This document shows, piece by piece, positions 15,976 through 27,271 of a stretch of DNA of 64,000 nucleotides. A model generated the notes under the pieces. It was not told where the DNA came from, did not search any database, and saw only the letters and a program-made list of their open reading frames with translations. Position 1 is the first letter of the stretch, and every line of letters begins with the position of its first letter. Location: assembly GCA_001647635.1 (NCBI GenBank), contig CP014761.1, positions 2,480,001 through 2,544,000 of the forward strand, in the 5' to 3' direction. This stretch comes from Leifsonia xyli. Lineage in GTDB: Bacteria > Actinomycetota > Actinomycetes > Actinomycetales > Microbacteriaceae. Position numbers and translations under genes: made by a program.

Positions 15976-17862
15976 TCAATGGCACAGCTCCCATTGCGTG
16001 TGGATCTGCTCGGCCGTCAGCGCGGTTCGGTAGACGGCGGCGAACGCCAAGGTTCCGGGGAACGCGCGAGTGGTCGGGGTTTCGGTGCCCCAGTTGTCGA
16101 GGTTGTCACGGCCCATGCGCCAGTAGCCGGTGAAAGCGTGACCGCTCGTGACCGCGGGGTCGGTCGCGACGAGCTGCCCGTCCACGTAGAGCGCCATCCC
16201 GTCGTTCGAGAGGCTGGCAGTCGCCTGATGCCAGGCCCCATCGGTGTAGGAGGAGGGCGAACTGATGGTGCGGACGATACCGGGGAACACGCCGAAGACG
16301 ACGTGGCCGTCGTCCGTGAGAAACAGGTGGCGATCGTACGCCCATGAGGTCCCGGTGGCGTCAGAGCTGAAGCCGATGAGGCGCCCGCCTCCCGCGTCGG
16401 AACGGAACCACACCTGCACGGTGAACACGTCGCTGGGCGAGCGCAGCACGTCGTCGCTCAGCGACCACCCTGGGGCCGAGGGCGGTTGGTCGTAGCGCGC
16501 GGTGGTGCCGTGGATGAAGTCGACCGCGTTCGTCGCGTCTGGCGCGTCGTCGAGGCGGTATGCGTACACCGTATCCTCGCTCGGCACGGACCGCACTGCT
16601 GCCTCGCAGCCCGATGGAGAGGAAGGCGGGATTACCTCGGGGGGAACGGGTGCCCCGGGATCCACTGAGGTGGCCGGTGGCGTCGGTGAGTGGGATTCCG
16701 CGGTGTCGCCCCCCGCCTCAACGTCCGTGGTAACCGAGGCTGGGCCGCTCTCATCGGGCTGGCGCGACTCGTTCGGAGGCGCCTCATCCGGGGCGCCGGG
16801 AGTCATCGGCGGGTCTGCGAGGCCATTTTGGGCGCCATCGCCGAGTGGCCATCCGTCACGCGGGCTGGGCGACTCCTTTCGGCTCTCGGCTGCGGCGCCC
16901 GAGACATCGGGACTCGATGAACCGGTGACTGCCGCGGTGAGCGCCACCGCGGTGATGACACTTGCGGCGAGTGTCGTCACGCCCAGGGATGAACCGGAGA
17001 AGACCTGCCCCAGCCAGCCGCTTCGACCCGCCAGCGCATGCGCGGGAAGAGTCGCGGCCACGGCGCCGCTGGACTGTCCAGACGACCAGGCGCTGTAAGC
17101 CGCGGCTCCTGAGACGCCCAGAAACAGGGGCAGCAGACCGAGCGCCAGGCGCGAACCGACGTGGTCCGCCTCTGCTGCGGCTTGGGTGCACGGCTCGCAT
17201 CTCTCCAGGTGGGCGACGACACGGCGGTGATCTGCCCGTGAGAGTCGTCCCCGCGTGTACGAGCCGAGCTTGCCGATGGTCCACTTGTGCACCGGATCGG
17301 TCTCGTCGCACTCGGCGAGGTGCGCCGTGATCCAGGCCTGCCGGAGCCCTTCGCGGGCGCGCGCGGAGAGAGCGGAGACGGCATTGGGCGTGAGGCCGAG
17401 AAGCGGGGCGACTTCGCGGGGCTGCATGTCTTCCACCACGGTGTACCAGAGCACTTCCTGCCAGCTCTCCGGCAGCGCGTAGAAGGCCTTGGCCATGGTC
17501 TCGCGCTCGATGCGGTCGAGGGCGGTGAGCTCGCTGTAGGTCCAGTCCTCGACCACATCCGGGTCTTCGATGTTCGGGGTCGGCTTGCGCCTCGACCAGT
17601 CGATGGCCACGTTGCGGACGGTGGTCGCGAGGTACGACCGGAAGCCGGAACGCGGTCCGCTGCCCTTCTCGATCGACTTCAGGATGCGCGCGAACGCCTC
17701 GGAGGCCAGGTCGTCCGGCTCGAAGCGGCCGGTGACGGAGGCGGCCATGGCGCGCCCCGCGTTCCAATGGCGCTTCCAGAGGACGCCGTAGGCGGCGGAG
17801 TCGCCCTCGCGGGCGCGTTCGATCAGCTCCGCGTCGGAGAGGTCGTCGAGTTCACGGGTCAT
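15976..17862 (-). CDS. ECF sigma factor fused to zinc-finger, membrane region and LamG-like domain
   Basis: A 628-residue multidomain protein. Residues 10-90 are sigma region 2 (FEPDDLASEAFARIL) and 125-178 region 4 (LPESWQEVLWYTVVEDMQPR, then ALSARAREGLRQAW). An anti-sigma-type zinc finger H218-x3-C222-x2-C225 follows. Hydrophobic segments at about 239-258 and 293-312 are membrane candidates. A Pro/Ser/Asp-rich linker (about 316-425) leads to a concanavalin/LamG-like domain (about 430-628; WFRSDAGGGRLIGFSS, GAWHQATASLSNDGMALYVD). The layout suggests a membrane-tethered sigma factor sensing an envelope or extracellular ligand, probably released by proteolysis. If both hydrophobic segments cross, the lectin-like domain would return to the cytoplasm; topology is unresolved. 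ECF groups with such C-terminal extensions are known. Confidence 0.82.
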   Translation of the reverse strand: MTRELDDLSDAELIERAREGDSAAYGVLWKRHWNAGRAMAASVTGRFEPDDLASEAFARILKSIEKGSGPRSGFRSYLATTVRNVAIDWSRRKPTPNIEDPDVVEDWTYSELTALDRIERETMAKAFYALPESWQEVLWYTVVEDMQPREVAPLLGLTPNAVSALSARAREGLRQAWITAHLAECDETDPVHKWTIGKLGSYTRGRLSRADHRRVVAHLERCEPCTQAAAEADHVGSRLALGLLPLFLGVSGAAAYSAWSSGQSSGAVAATLPAHALAGRSGWLGQVFSGSSLGVTTLAASVITAVALTAAVTGSSSPDVSGAAAESRKESPSPRDGWPLGDGAQNGLADPPMTPGAPDEAPPNESRQPDESGPASVTTDVEAGGDTAESHSPTPPATSVDPGAPVPPEVIPPSSPSGCEAAVRSVPSEDTVYAYRLDDAPDATNAVDFIHGTTARYDQPPSAPGWSLSDDVLRSPSDVFTVQVWFRSDAGGGRLIGFSSDATGTSWAYDRHLFLTDDGHVVFGVFPGIVRTISSPSSYTDGAWHQATASLSNDGMALYVDGQLVATDPAVTSGHAFTGYWRMGRDNLDNWGTETPTTRAFPGTLAFAAVYRTALTAEQIHTQWELCH

Positions 17863-17949
17863 GAGGCCGGGTTCCTTACGGGCAGAAAGGGGGTCTTACT
17901 CACTGAGACGCGCGTCAGACGCGGTTCATGACGCGAGTTCAGCGAAATA

Positions 17950-18623
17950 TCAGTGAGCGTGCTGGTGCAGCCAGCCCAGCGGGTCGTGCTTGCTCCCGTC
18001 CGGGGAGATCACCTCGAAGTGGAGGTGCGGGCCGGTCGAGATGCCGGTGCTGCCGACCGCGCCGATCAGCTGTCCCGCGGCGACCGGCTGTCCGACGCCC
18101 ACGGCGGCGGACCCTTCGAGCAGGTGGCAGTACCGGGTGCTCACCGAGCCGACCTCCACGTCGTGCTGCACGATGACCTCGACGCCGCAGCCGCCGGCGT
18201 CGACGGGAACGACATGGGTCACGGTCCCGGCGGCCGCCGCGACGACCGGCGCCCCGGCGGGGGCGGCGAAGTCCAGGCCCTGGTGGAACGTGGACGCGCC
18301 GGCAGTAGGAGCCTCCCGCGGCCCGTAGTAGTCGGAGATGTCCGCCCCGCCGGCGACCGGCCACACGGCCAAGGGCGCGGGGGCGGGTGCCGGAGCGGGC
18401 TCGGGCTCGACGGGAGCGGGGGCCGGCGCCTCTTCTGCTGCCGCATCGACTGCGTCGGCCGGCGGCAGTGCCGGCCGGAGCTCGCGCAGCTCGGCGCGCG
18501 TGTCCGGCACCACCCTCAGTGCGGGGCGGGCGCCGACGCGGTCGCGGCCTCGGCGGAGCCGACCCCGCCCAGGGTGGCGAGGAGGACGGTCGCGAGTGCG
18601 GTGGTGGAGAGGCGGCGGAGCAT
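17950..18623 (-). pseudogene. Secreted M23 (LytM) peptidase, frame broken after signal peptide
   Basis: From the ATG at 18623 a signal peptide (MLRRLSTTALATVLLATLGG, then VGSAEAATASAPAP) reads into a stop after about 35 codons. The main domain lies one frame away (RVVPDTRAELRELRP onward), with an Ala/Pro/Glu linker and a full LytM domain: HQGLDFAAPAG and HLHFE give the zinc ligands. A run of four G on the plus strand (18523-18526), where five would join the frames as APAPALRV, marks the break. If the base is truly missing the enzyme is not exported; if it is a sequence error this is a normal peptidoglycan endopeptidase. Confidence 0.8.
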
Positions 18624-18693
18624 GGGGCACCTTTCAGGAGAGGATCGGTGACTTCACGATCCCTGTCCTGGTGCGCCCCGCGGCTCCGTCGGA

Positions 18694-19392
18694 CTACCGA
18701 GGAACTGCGTATTCGGGCTGCGACGCCTGCACGGGCCGGCGGTCCAGACGGCGGGTGACGAGGTTCCACAGGCCGGCGATGAGCAGCGCGCCTGCGACGC
18801 CGTTCAGGATGCCGCCGATCACATCCGTGCCGTAGTGGACGCCCACGTACAGCCGGGACCATCCCACGGCGAGCACGAACAGGGCGCCGACCACGATCAC
18901 GATGGCGCGGGGCACTCCGCGGAAGGCCATCGCCACACCGGTCACCAACGCGGCGGCGAACACCACGTGCCCGCTCGGGTAGCTGAGGGTGGCGGGCGAG
19001 ATGTGGAGCAGGTGCGTGAGGCCGTCGGTGGTCGGCCGCGGCTGCGCGACGACGGTCTTCACGACGAGGGTGGTCAGCCACCCCGCGCCGGTCGCGACGC
19101 ACACGCCGAGCGCGCGCCGCCATCCCACCGCGAAGAGCAGCACGACGAAGACCACGACGAGGACGATGGCCACGACCACCGGATGGTCGAGCCGGTCCAG
19201 CACCAGCGCCGCGCTGTCGAGGAGGGGCGAGTTGACGCGGTTCACGGCCGCGTCGAGCCCCACGAACCGCAGGCCGATGACCGCCTTTGCGGCCAGCCCG
19301 AGGCCGATGGTGAGCACGAACAGCACGACGGTCCACACGATCCAGTGGGCGGGCGTGAGCAGAGACCAGGCACGGGCGCGGCGGGAGGGCAT
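18694..19392 (-). CDS. PAP2-family membrane phosphatase
   Basis: A 232-residue integral membrane protein with about six helices. The three phosphatase motifs are present: KTVVAQPRP (KxxxxxxRP), YPSGHV (PSGH) and SRLYVGVHYGTDV (SRxxxxxHxxxD). It could dephosphorylate phosphatidate or undecaprenyl pyrophosphate at the outer face; sequence does not decide. It is leftward and divergent from the DHA2 exporter. Confidence 0.88.
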   Translation of the reverse strand: MPSRRARAWSLLTPAHWIVWTVVLFVLTIGLGLAAKAVIGLRFVGLDAAVNRVNSPLLDSAALVLDRLDHPVVVAIVLVVVFVVLLFAVGWRRALGVCVATGAGWLTTLVVKTVVAQPRPTTDGLTHLLHISPATLSYPSGHVVFAAALVTGVAMAFRGVPRAIVIVVGALFVLAVGWSRLYVGVHYGTDVIGGILNGVAGALLIAGLWNLVTRRLDRRPVQASQPEYAVPR

Positions 19393-19519
19393 CCTCCGAG
19401 GGTAGGGGCGCGTCCGGCTCCCAAACTGGGCGAGCGCCCGTCGCGGCTTCGAGGACGCTCAGGCGTCGGGGCGCGGAACTTTGCACACTCGGAAATAATG
19501 CAGCCCGGCAAGACGTTAG

Positions 19520-19563
19520 TTGACTTCGGTCACCTATTTCTATATGGTTGATCGCAGTCAACC
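19520..19563 (+). promoter_or_regulatory. Promoter with repeated operator for the DHA2 exporter
   Basis: TTGACT (19520-19525), 17 nt, TATGGT (19543-19548) form a sigma-A promoter. GGTTGA-N6-TCAACC (19546-19563) is a perfect inverted repeat over the -10/+1 region, and a degenerate copy GTTGA-N5-GTCAC lies at the -35. The arrangement fits repression by the MarR protein encoded after the exporter. Confidence 0.6.
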
Positions 19564-19584
19564 AATTTGTGTCGAAGGATCCGC

Positions 19585-21309
19585 ATGTCCACCACTCTCT
19601 CCCGGGATGCCTCACCCGCGGCGATGTCGCATCGCCAGGTGCTGGAGTCCCTCTCCGGGCTGCTGCTCGGAATGTTCGTCTCGATCCTCGCGGGCACGGT
19701 CGTCTCGACCTCGATGCCGCGGATCATCTCCGAGCTCCACGGCGACCAGACGGCCTACACCTGGGTCGTGACCAGCACGCTGCTCGCCACCACCGTGTCC
19801 ACCCCGATCTGGGGCAAGCTCGCCGACCTGCTCAACCGCAAGCTGCTCATCCAGCTCGCGCTCGGACTGTTCGTCGTCGGCTCGGCGCTCGCCGGGTTCT
19901 CGCAGAACACCGACATGCTCATCGGCTTCCGGGTGGTCCAGGGCCTCGGCGCCGGCGGTCTGACCGCGTTGAGCCAGATCATCATGGCCGACATCATCAG
20001 CCCGCGTGAGCGCGGCCGCTACATGGGCCTCTTCGGCGGCATCATGGCCGTCGGCACGGTCGGCGGCCCGCTGATCGGCGGCCTGCTCACCGACTCCGTC
20101 GGCTGGCGCTGGAACTTCTTCGTCGGCGTCCCGGTCGCGGTCGTCGCCATCATCCTGCTGCAGATCACCCTGAAGCTGCCGAAGCGTCCGGCCCGCAAGG
20201 TCCGCATCGACTACCTCGGCGCCGTGTTCCTGGCTGCCGGCGTCTCGCTGCTGCTCATCTGGGTGTCGCTCGCGGGCAAGGACTTCGACTGGAACAGCGC
20301 CCAGACCTACTGGATGGTCGGCGGCGCCGTCGCCCTGCTGATCGCCTTCCTCGTCACCGAGCTCCTGGTGAAGGAGCCGATCATCCCGCTCGCCATGTTC
20401 AAGAACCGCACCTTCACCCTCGCGGTGATCGCGTCGATCTCGGTCGGCGTGGCGATGTTCGGCACCTCGGTCTACCTCGGCCAGTACATGCAGCTCGCCC
20501 GCGGCGCGACGCCGACCGAGTCGGGTCTTTTGACGCTGCCGATGATCGCCGGCCTGCTGCTGTCCTCCATGATCGTGGGCAACCTGATCAGCCGGTTCGG
20601 CAAGTGGAAGGGCTACATGATCGTCGGGTCGATCCTGCTGACCGTCGGCCTGTACCTGATGAGCACGATCGCGTTCGACACGAACTACGTCGTCGTCTCG
20701 GTCTACATGTTCATCCTCGGCGCCGGCGTCGGCATGGTCATGCAGAACCTCGTGCTGATCGTCCAGAACACGGTCCAGCCGGAGCAGCTCGGCGCGGCCA
20801 GCTCCAACGTCGCCTTCTTCCGCTCGCTGGGCGGAACGATCGGCGTCTCGGTGATGGGCAGCGTGCTCGGCACGACGGTCGTCAACCTGATGAGCGACCG
20901 CAAGGACGATCTGCTCGCGGCCGCCGCGACGTCGGGTGCGAAGGGCATCGCAGCGCTGAAGTCGCTCTCGAGCGGCCAGCTCCCCGAGGTGGGCACCCTG
21001 CCGACCGGCATCCGCACCATTGTCGAGTCGGTCTACGGCCAGGCCGTGGCGGGGATCTTCCTCATCGCCGTCCCGCTCGCCATCGTCACGATCATCGCCA
21101 TCCTCTTCCTGCCGAACATCACGCTGGGGAGCAAGACGGCCATCGAGCGGATGAAGGAGAAGGAGACCGGCGGCGAGACCCCGCTGGAGTCCGCCGAGGG
21201 GAACGCGATCGAGGTCGCCGAGGCGCTGATCGGCGCACCCGGCACCGGATCGATCACCGCCGTCCGGCACGAGGGCGAGCGTCCCTCCGCCGCTGAGAAC
21301 GGCCGCTAG
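19585..21309 (+). CDS. MFS exporter, DHA2 (EmrB/QacA) family
   Basis: A 574-residue, 14-helix-type drug:proton antiporter. SGLLLGMFVSILAGTVVSTS is the first helix with the DHA2 motif, KLADLLNRKLL the loop 2-3 motif, and GLGAGGLTALSQIIMADII a conserved helix. A soluble tail (about residues 520-574) is acidic. The ATG at 19585 has GAAGGA 8 nt upstream; the frame opens at 19567. The adjoining MarR gene and promoter palindromes suggest inducible efflux. The substrate is unknown. Confidence 0.9.
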   Translation: MSTTLSRDASPAAMSHRQVLESLSGLLLGMFVSILAGTVVSTSMPRIISELHGDQTAYTWVVTSTLLATTVSTPIWGKLADLLNRKLLIQLALGLFVVGSALAGFSQNTDMLIGFRVVQGLGAGGLTALSQIIMADIISPRERGRYMGLFGGIMAVGTVGGPLIGGLLTDSVGWRWNFFVGVPVAVVAIILLQITLKLPKRPARKVRIDYLGAVFLAAGVSLLLIWVSLAGKDFDWNSAQTYWMVGGAVALLIAFLVTELLVKEPIIPLAMFKNRTFTLAVIASISVGVAMFGTSVYLGQYMQLARGATPTESGLLTLPMIAGLLLSSMIVGNLISRFGKWKGYMIVGSILLTVGLYLMSTIAFDTNYVVVSVYMFILGAGVGMVMQNLVLIVQNTVQPEQLGAASSNVAFFRSLGGTIGVSVMGSVLGTTVVNLMSDRKDDLLAAAATSGAKGIAALKSLSSGQLPEVGTLPTGIRTIVESVYGQAVAGIFLIAVPLAIVTIIAILFLPNITLGSKTAIERMKEKETGGETPLESAEGNAIEVAEALIGAPGTGSITAVRHEGERPSAAENGR

Positions 21310-21332
21310 ACGGGCGCGTTATGATCGCGGCC

Positions 21333-21833
21333 ATGGACAACACCGGACGGGTGGCGGCGGGCGACGCCGCCACCCTCCCGGCCGCCGGCGAGGCGACCGG
21401 GTCGACCGACCGCGCCATCGCGGAGGTCGAGGAGCAGTTCACGCGACTGTTCAACCAGGTGAGCACGGCGATGCGCGACCGTGCCGTGCACATCCACCCG
21501 GACCTGCAGCCCGGCGGCTACAAGCTGCTGACCACCATCGTGCGCAACGGCCCCATCCACGCCGGAGCGCTCGCGTCGATGCTCTACACGGACAAGAGCG
21601 TGATCAGCCGGCAGCTGAGATTCCTCGAAGAGATCGGCTTCGTCGAGCGCCAGCCCGATCCGACCGACCGGCGCGCCAGCTTCATCGCGGCGACGCCGGT
21701 GGCGATCGAGAAGGTCAACGAGGTGCGCGCGGCCGACCAGGCCACCCTGTACCGCGGCCTGCGCCGCTGGGGCGAGGAGGACGTCCGGCGCCTCGCCGAG
21801 CTCCTGGAGCGGCTGAACGAGGTCACGCGCTAG
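21333..21833 (+). CDS. MarR family transcriptional regulator
   Basis: A 166-residue MarR protein with an N-terminal extension of about 30 residues, then GGYKLLTTIVRNGPIHAGAL, the recognition helix region LYTDKSVISRQLRFLEEIGF and wing QPDPTDRRASFIAATP. The start at 21333 is preferred over 21321 because TATGAT (21320-21325) lies 7 nt before it, the local leaderless pattern. It probably represses the DHA2 exporter 24 nt upstream. Confidence 0.88.
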   Translation: MDNTGRVAAGDAATLPAAGEATGSTDRAIAEVEEQFTRLFNQVSTAMRDRAVHIHPDLQPGGYKLLTTIVRNGPIHAGALASMLYTDKSVISRQLRFLEEIGFVERQPDPTDRRASFIAATPVAIEKVNEVRAADQATLYRGLRRWGEEDVRRLAELLERLNEVTR

Positions 21834-21895
21834 GCGCATCCGGCGCCGGGCCTCCGGGTGACGGTTCAGCGGGACGCTGGTACCCTTCGACGGGT

Positions 21896-22672
21896 ATGCC
21901 CCCCGCATCCACCCCTCTCCGCCCCCGCGGCCGTCGTTCGGCAGGCCGTGGTGCCGCTGTGCCGTCGCAGCGGGTGCGGATCCGCCTGCCGCGGTCGCGT
22001 CGCCGGCCCGCGCTCTCGCTGGGGCACCGCGTCGGAGTGACGCTGGCGGTCATCGGGCTGGTGTGCGGGTTCTCGATCGTTCCGACCGACGCGGCGCTCG
22101 CCTCCTCGTTGCGGGTGGCGCCGTCGACCACGGTCGCGCCCGGAGAGTCCGCGGGCACCGAACGCGCGTCCGCTCCGCCGCAGGAACTGCTGGTGGATGC
22201 GACGATCGCGGCTCCGGTGGTCAACCGCGAGAATCTGAGCGCGACCGACGGGCTGCAGACACTGGCACGTGTCGGAACGAACGAGGCATGGGCGAAGCTG
22301 GTGCTGATGTTCGGCGGCTGGCCGCAGACCGATGCGAACGTCACGGTGATGCTGCGCTGGATGCGGCAGGAGAACGGGCCGCCGGACTGGTGGAACCGCA
22401 ACAACCCGCTCAACAACGGCTACGGCTCGGGCGGCGGAGCCGGTCTCGGGAGCTACCCCGACCTCATCACGGCCGCGGAGTACTGCGCCAAGAACCTGCA
22501 GCGCGGCTACCCGGACATCGTCGCCGGCCTGCAGTCGGGCGTCTCGGCCGACACCACCGCGGCCGCGATCTGGGCGAGTCCGTGGGCGACCAGCCACTAC
22601 GGCAACGGCACGCACTGGAGCACGCGCCCGGTCGAGATCGTGCAGGCGCCGGCCTCCGCCTGGGGGCTGTAG
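21896..22672 (+). CDS. Secreted protein with lysozyme/glucosaminidase-like region
   Basis: A 258-residue protein with a basic N-terminus and one hydrophobic signal/anchor (about residues 45-65). The C-terminal half (VMLRWMRQENGPPDWWNRNN, then PLNNGYGSGGG) carries the WNRNNPLN-type motif seen in cell-wall hydrolases and resuscitation-like enzymes, with periodic helices after it. A peptidoglycan-directed role is an inference. TACCCT lies 9 nt upstream of the ATG. Confidence 0.6.
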   Translation: MPPASTPLRPRGRRSAGRGAAVPSQRVRIRLPRSRRRPALSLGHRVGVTLAVIGLVCGFSIVPTDAALASSLRVAPSTTVAPGESAGTERASAPPQELLVDATIAAPVVNRENLSATDGLQTLARVGTNEAWAKLVLMFGGWPQTDANVTVMLRWMRQENGPPDWWNRNNPLNNGYGSGGGAGLGSYPDLITAAEYCAKNLQRGYPDIVAGLQSGVSADTTAAAIWASPWATSHYGNGTHWSTRPVEIVQAPASAWGL

Positions 22673-22675
22673 TCG

Positions 22676-23686
22676 CTACTCCTTCGCCAGCCAGGTGCGG
22701 AGGCGGTCGAGGGGCCACGTCGTGATGATGCGGTCGGCGGGGACACCGTTCGCCGTCGCCCGCGCCGCTCCGTAGGCGAGGAAGTCGAGTTGGCCCGGCG
22801 CGTGCGCATCCGTGTCGATCGAGAAGAAGCATCCGGCGTCGAGGGCCCGCTGGATGAGGTCGTCCGGCGGGTCCTGGCGCTCGGGCCGCGAGTTGATCTC
22901 GACCGCGACCTGGTTCTCGACGCACGCGGCGAAGACCGCGTCCGCGTCGAACTCGCTGGGCGGACGCGTCCCGCGCGAGCCCTGCACGAGGCGGCCGGTG
23001 CAGTGGCCGAGCACGTTGGTGTGCGGGTCGCGGATGCCGCCGAGCATCCGCTTCGTCATCGTCCGCCGGTCGGAGCGGAGCTTGGAGTGGACGCTGCCGA
23101 CCACCACATCCAGACGCGTCAGCAGCTCGGGCGTCTGGTCGAGCGTGCCGTCCTCGAGGATGTCGACCTCGATGCCCGTGAGCAGCGTCAGCACCCCCGT
23201 GTCCAGATCGGCGATGACATCGAGCTGCTCCTCCAGGCGCTCGGCGGAGAGTCCGCTCGCCACGGTCAGCGTCGGCGAGTGGTCGGTGATCGCCTGGTAC
23301 TCGCGGCCGAGTGTCGCCGCGGCGGCGGCCATGACTTCGATCGGAACGGTGCCGTCCGACCACTCGGTGTGGCTGTGCAGGTCGCCGCGCAGCTGGGACA
23401 GCAGCTCAGCGCCGCCGGTGTCGAGGGGAGCGGCGTTGCGCTCGCGGAGGTCGGCCAAATAGGTGGGGACCTCTCCCTCCACCGCCTGCGCGATGACCTG
23501 GAACGTGCGGTCGCCGATGCCCTTCGTCCGCTTGAGCCGCCCGTCGGCGACGCGTGCCGCCAGCTCCTCGTCCCCGAGGCCCTCGATGGTGGCCGCCGCG
23601 CGGCGGAACGCCTGGACCTTGAAGCTCGGGGCGAGCTCGCGCTCCAGCCAGAAGGCGATCTCGTTCAGGGCGTCGACGGCATCCAT
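22676..23686 (-). CDS. PHP-domain protein with PolX-like helix-hairpin-helix region
   Basis: A 336-residue protein. The first ~95 residues (ALNEIAFWLERELAPSFKVQ and KRTKGIGDRTFQVIAQA) resemble the HhH 8-kDa region of DNA polymerase X. The PHP metal-binding domain follows: DLHSHTEWSDG, TDHS, GIEVDIL, GSVHS, HCTGRL and IDTDAHA supply the metal ligands. No polymerase palm domain is present, so it is probably a stand-alone PHP phosphoesterase or nuclease rather than a polymerase. The ATG at 23686 (MDAVDALNE) matches family starts. Confidence 0.82.
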   Translation of the reverse strand: MDAVDALNEIAFWLERELAPSFKVQAFRRAAATIEGLGDEELAARVADGRLKRTKGIGDRTFQVIAQAVEGEVPTYLADLRERNAAPLDTGGAELLSQLRGDLHSHTEWSDGTVPIEVMAAAAATLGREYQAITDHSPTLTVASGLSAERLEEQLDVIADLDTGVLTLLTGIEVDILEDGTLDQTPELLTRLDVVVGSVHSKLRSDRRTMTKRMLGGIRDPHTNVLGHCTGRLVQGSRGTRPPSEFDADAVFAACVENQVAVEINSRPERQDPPDDLIQRALDAGCFFSIDTDAHAPGQLDFLAYGAARATANGVPADRIITTWPLDRLRTWLAKE

Positions 23687-23733
23687 GCGCCCATGCTCCC
23701 ACCGCGTCGGTGGCATCCGGTACCGTCGCGGCC

Positions 23734-24303
23734 ATGGGGAGGATCGTCTTCGACACCGCGACCACCATCAACGGCTTCATCGCCGATGAGCAGAACTCGC
23801 TGGCGTGGCTCTTCGCCGTGCCGGGCGGCGAGGAGCCGGCGGAGGGGCTGCTGCCGACGGATGCCACGGTGATGGTGGAGGGGCGCACCACGTATGAGTG
23901 GGTGCTGGCCGAGACCGACATCCTGGCGCATCCCGAGAGATGGCGGGAGCTCCACGGCGAGCGGCCGTGCTTCGTGTTCACGCATCGAGAGCTCCCGGTG
24001 CCGGAGGGGGCGGACATCCGGTTCGTGTCCGGCTCGGTGGCGGAGGCGCTGCCGGCGATCCGCGCGGCGGCCGGGGAAGGCGACATCTGGGTGGTCGGCG
24101 GCGGGGACCTGGCCGGGCAGTTCCTCGACGCGGGTGCACTGGACGAGATCGCGATCTCCATCGCGCCGGTGGCGTTGGCCGGGGGTGCGCCGCTCCTTCC
24201 CCGACGGGTGGAGTCGGACCGGCTGCACCTGGAGTCGGCCGAGGCGATCGGGCAGTTCGCGCGATTGAGGTACAGAGTCTCTGGCCCCGTGTCGGTGGAT
24301 TGA
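23734..24303 (+). CDS. Dihydrofolate reductase-like (RibD C-terminal) reductase
   Basis: A 189-residue protein of the RibD_C/DHFR-like superfamily. FDTATTINGFIADEQNSLAW at the N-terminus, VEGRTTYEW, FVFTHRELPVP and IWVVGGGDLAGQFLDAGALD match the family. Such proteins bind NADPH; their substrates are mostly unknown. The ATG at 23734 follows TACCGT by 7 nt, so it is probably leaderless. Confidence 0.85.
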   Translation: MGRIVFDTATTINGFIADEQNSLAWLFAVPGGEEPAEGLLPTDATVMVEGRTTYEWVLAETDILAHPERWRELHGERPCFVFTHRELPVPEGADIRFVSGSVAEALPAIRAAAGEGDIWVVGGGDLAGQFLDAGALDEIAISIAPVALAGGAPLLPRRVESDRLHLESAEAIGQFARLRYRVSGPVSVD

Positions 24304-24339
24304 TATACGGTGGGTCACGTACCAAGCGAGGGGATCAGC

Positions 24340-26682
<2,343 letters not shown>

Positions 26683-26725
26683 GCAGCGGTCGCGGGTGCC
26701 GGGAGGTCGCTTCGTGAAGCTGTGG

Positions 26726-27196
26726 CTACCCGAGGTCGAGGGTGAAGTAGGCGCTGTTGGGGTCGTCGGTGTACGTGCCGAACGGCGGGCACGGGCGGAA
26801 GCCGGCGCGTTCGTAGAGGCGCCGGGCGGGTGCGAAGAAGTCCATCGAGCCCGTCTCGAGCGAGACGCGCAGAACACCGCGCGCGCGGGCGTCGGCGAGG
26901 GCCGCGTCGAGGAGCAGCGCTCCGATGCCCTGGCCGCGTCGCAGCGGGTCGGTGCGCATGCTCTTCAGCTCCTCATGGCCCGGCTCCAGCGCGGCGAGGG
27001 CGACCGTTCCGACGATCACGCCGGCGTCCGTGGCGTTCCACAACCGGACGTGCGGCTGCTGCAGGCCGGACAGGTCCAGGGCGTGGCGGCTCTCGGGCGG
27101 GGAGGTCGGCTCCATGTCGTCCAGGTGCTCCTGCAGGAACACCGCGAGGGCAGGGTCGGCGAAGTCGGCGCGGCTGACGACGATGGAGGCGGTCAC
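26726..27196 (-). CDS. GNAT family N-acetyltransferase
   Basis: A 156-residue GNAT protein. VGTVALAALEPGHEELKSMR and the acetyl-CoA loop RRGQGIGALLLDAAL are clear, followed by SLETGSMDFFAPARRLYERA, typical of PhnO/YjgM-like acetyltransferases. The acceptor is unknown. The GTG start has TACGGT on the minus strand (27209-27204) ending 7 nt upstream. Confidence 0.88.
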   Translation of the reverse strand: MTASIVVSRADFADPALAVFLQEHLDDMEPTSPPESRHALDLSGLQQPHVRLWNATDAGVIVGTVALAALEPGHEELKSMRTDPLRRGQGIGALLLDAALADARARGVLRVSLETGSMDFFAPARRLYERAGFRPCPPFGTYTDDPNSAYFTLDLG

Positions 27197-27271
27197 ACCC
27201 GAGACCGTAGCGCGGCCGTATTTCGGGTTCGTTTCCCGCAGACGCAGGCTGGGAGCAACGGGCTCGGCGGA

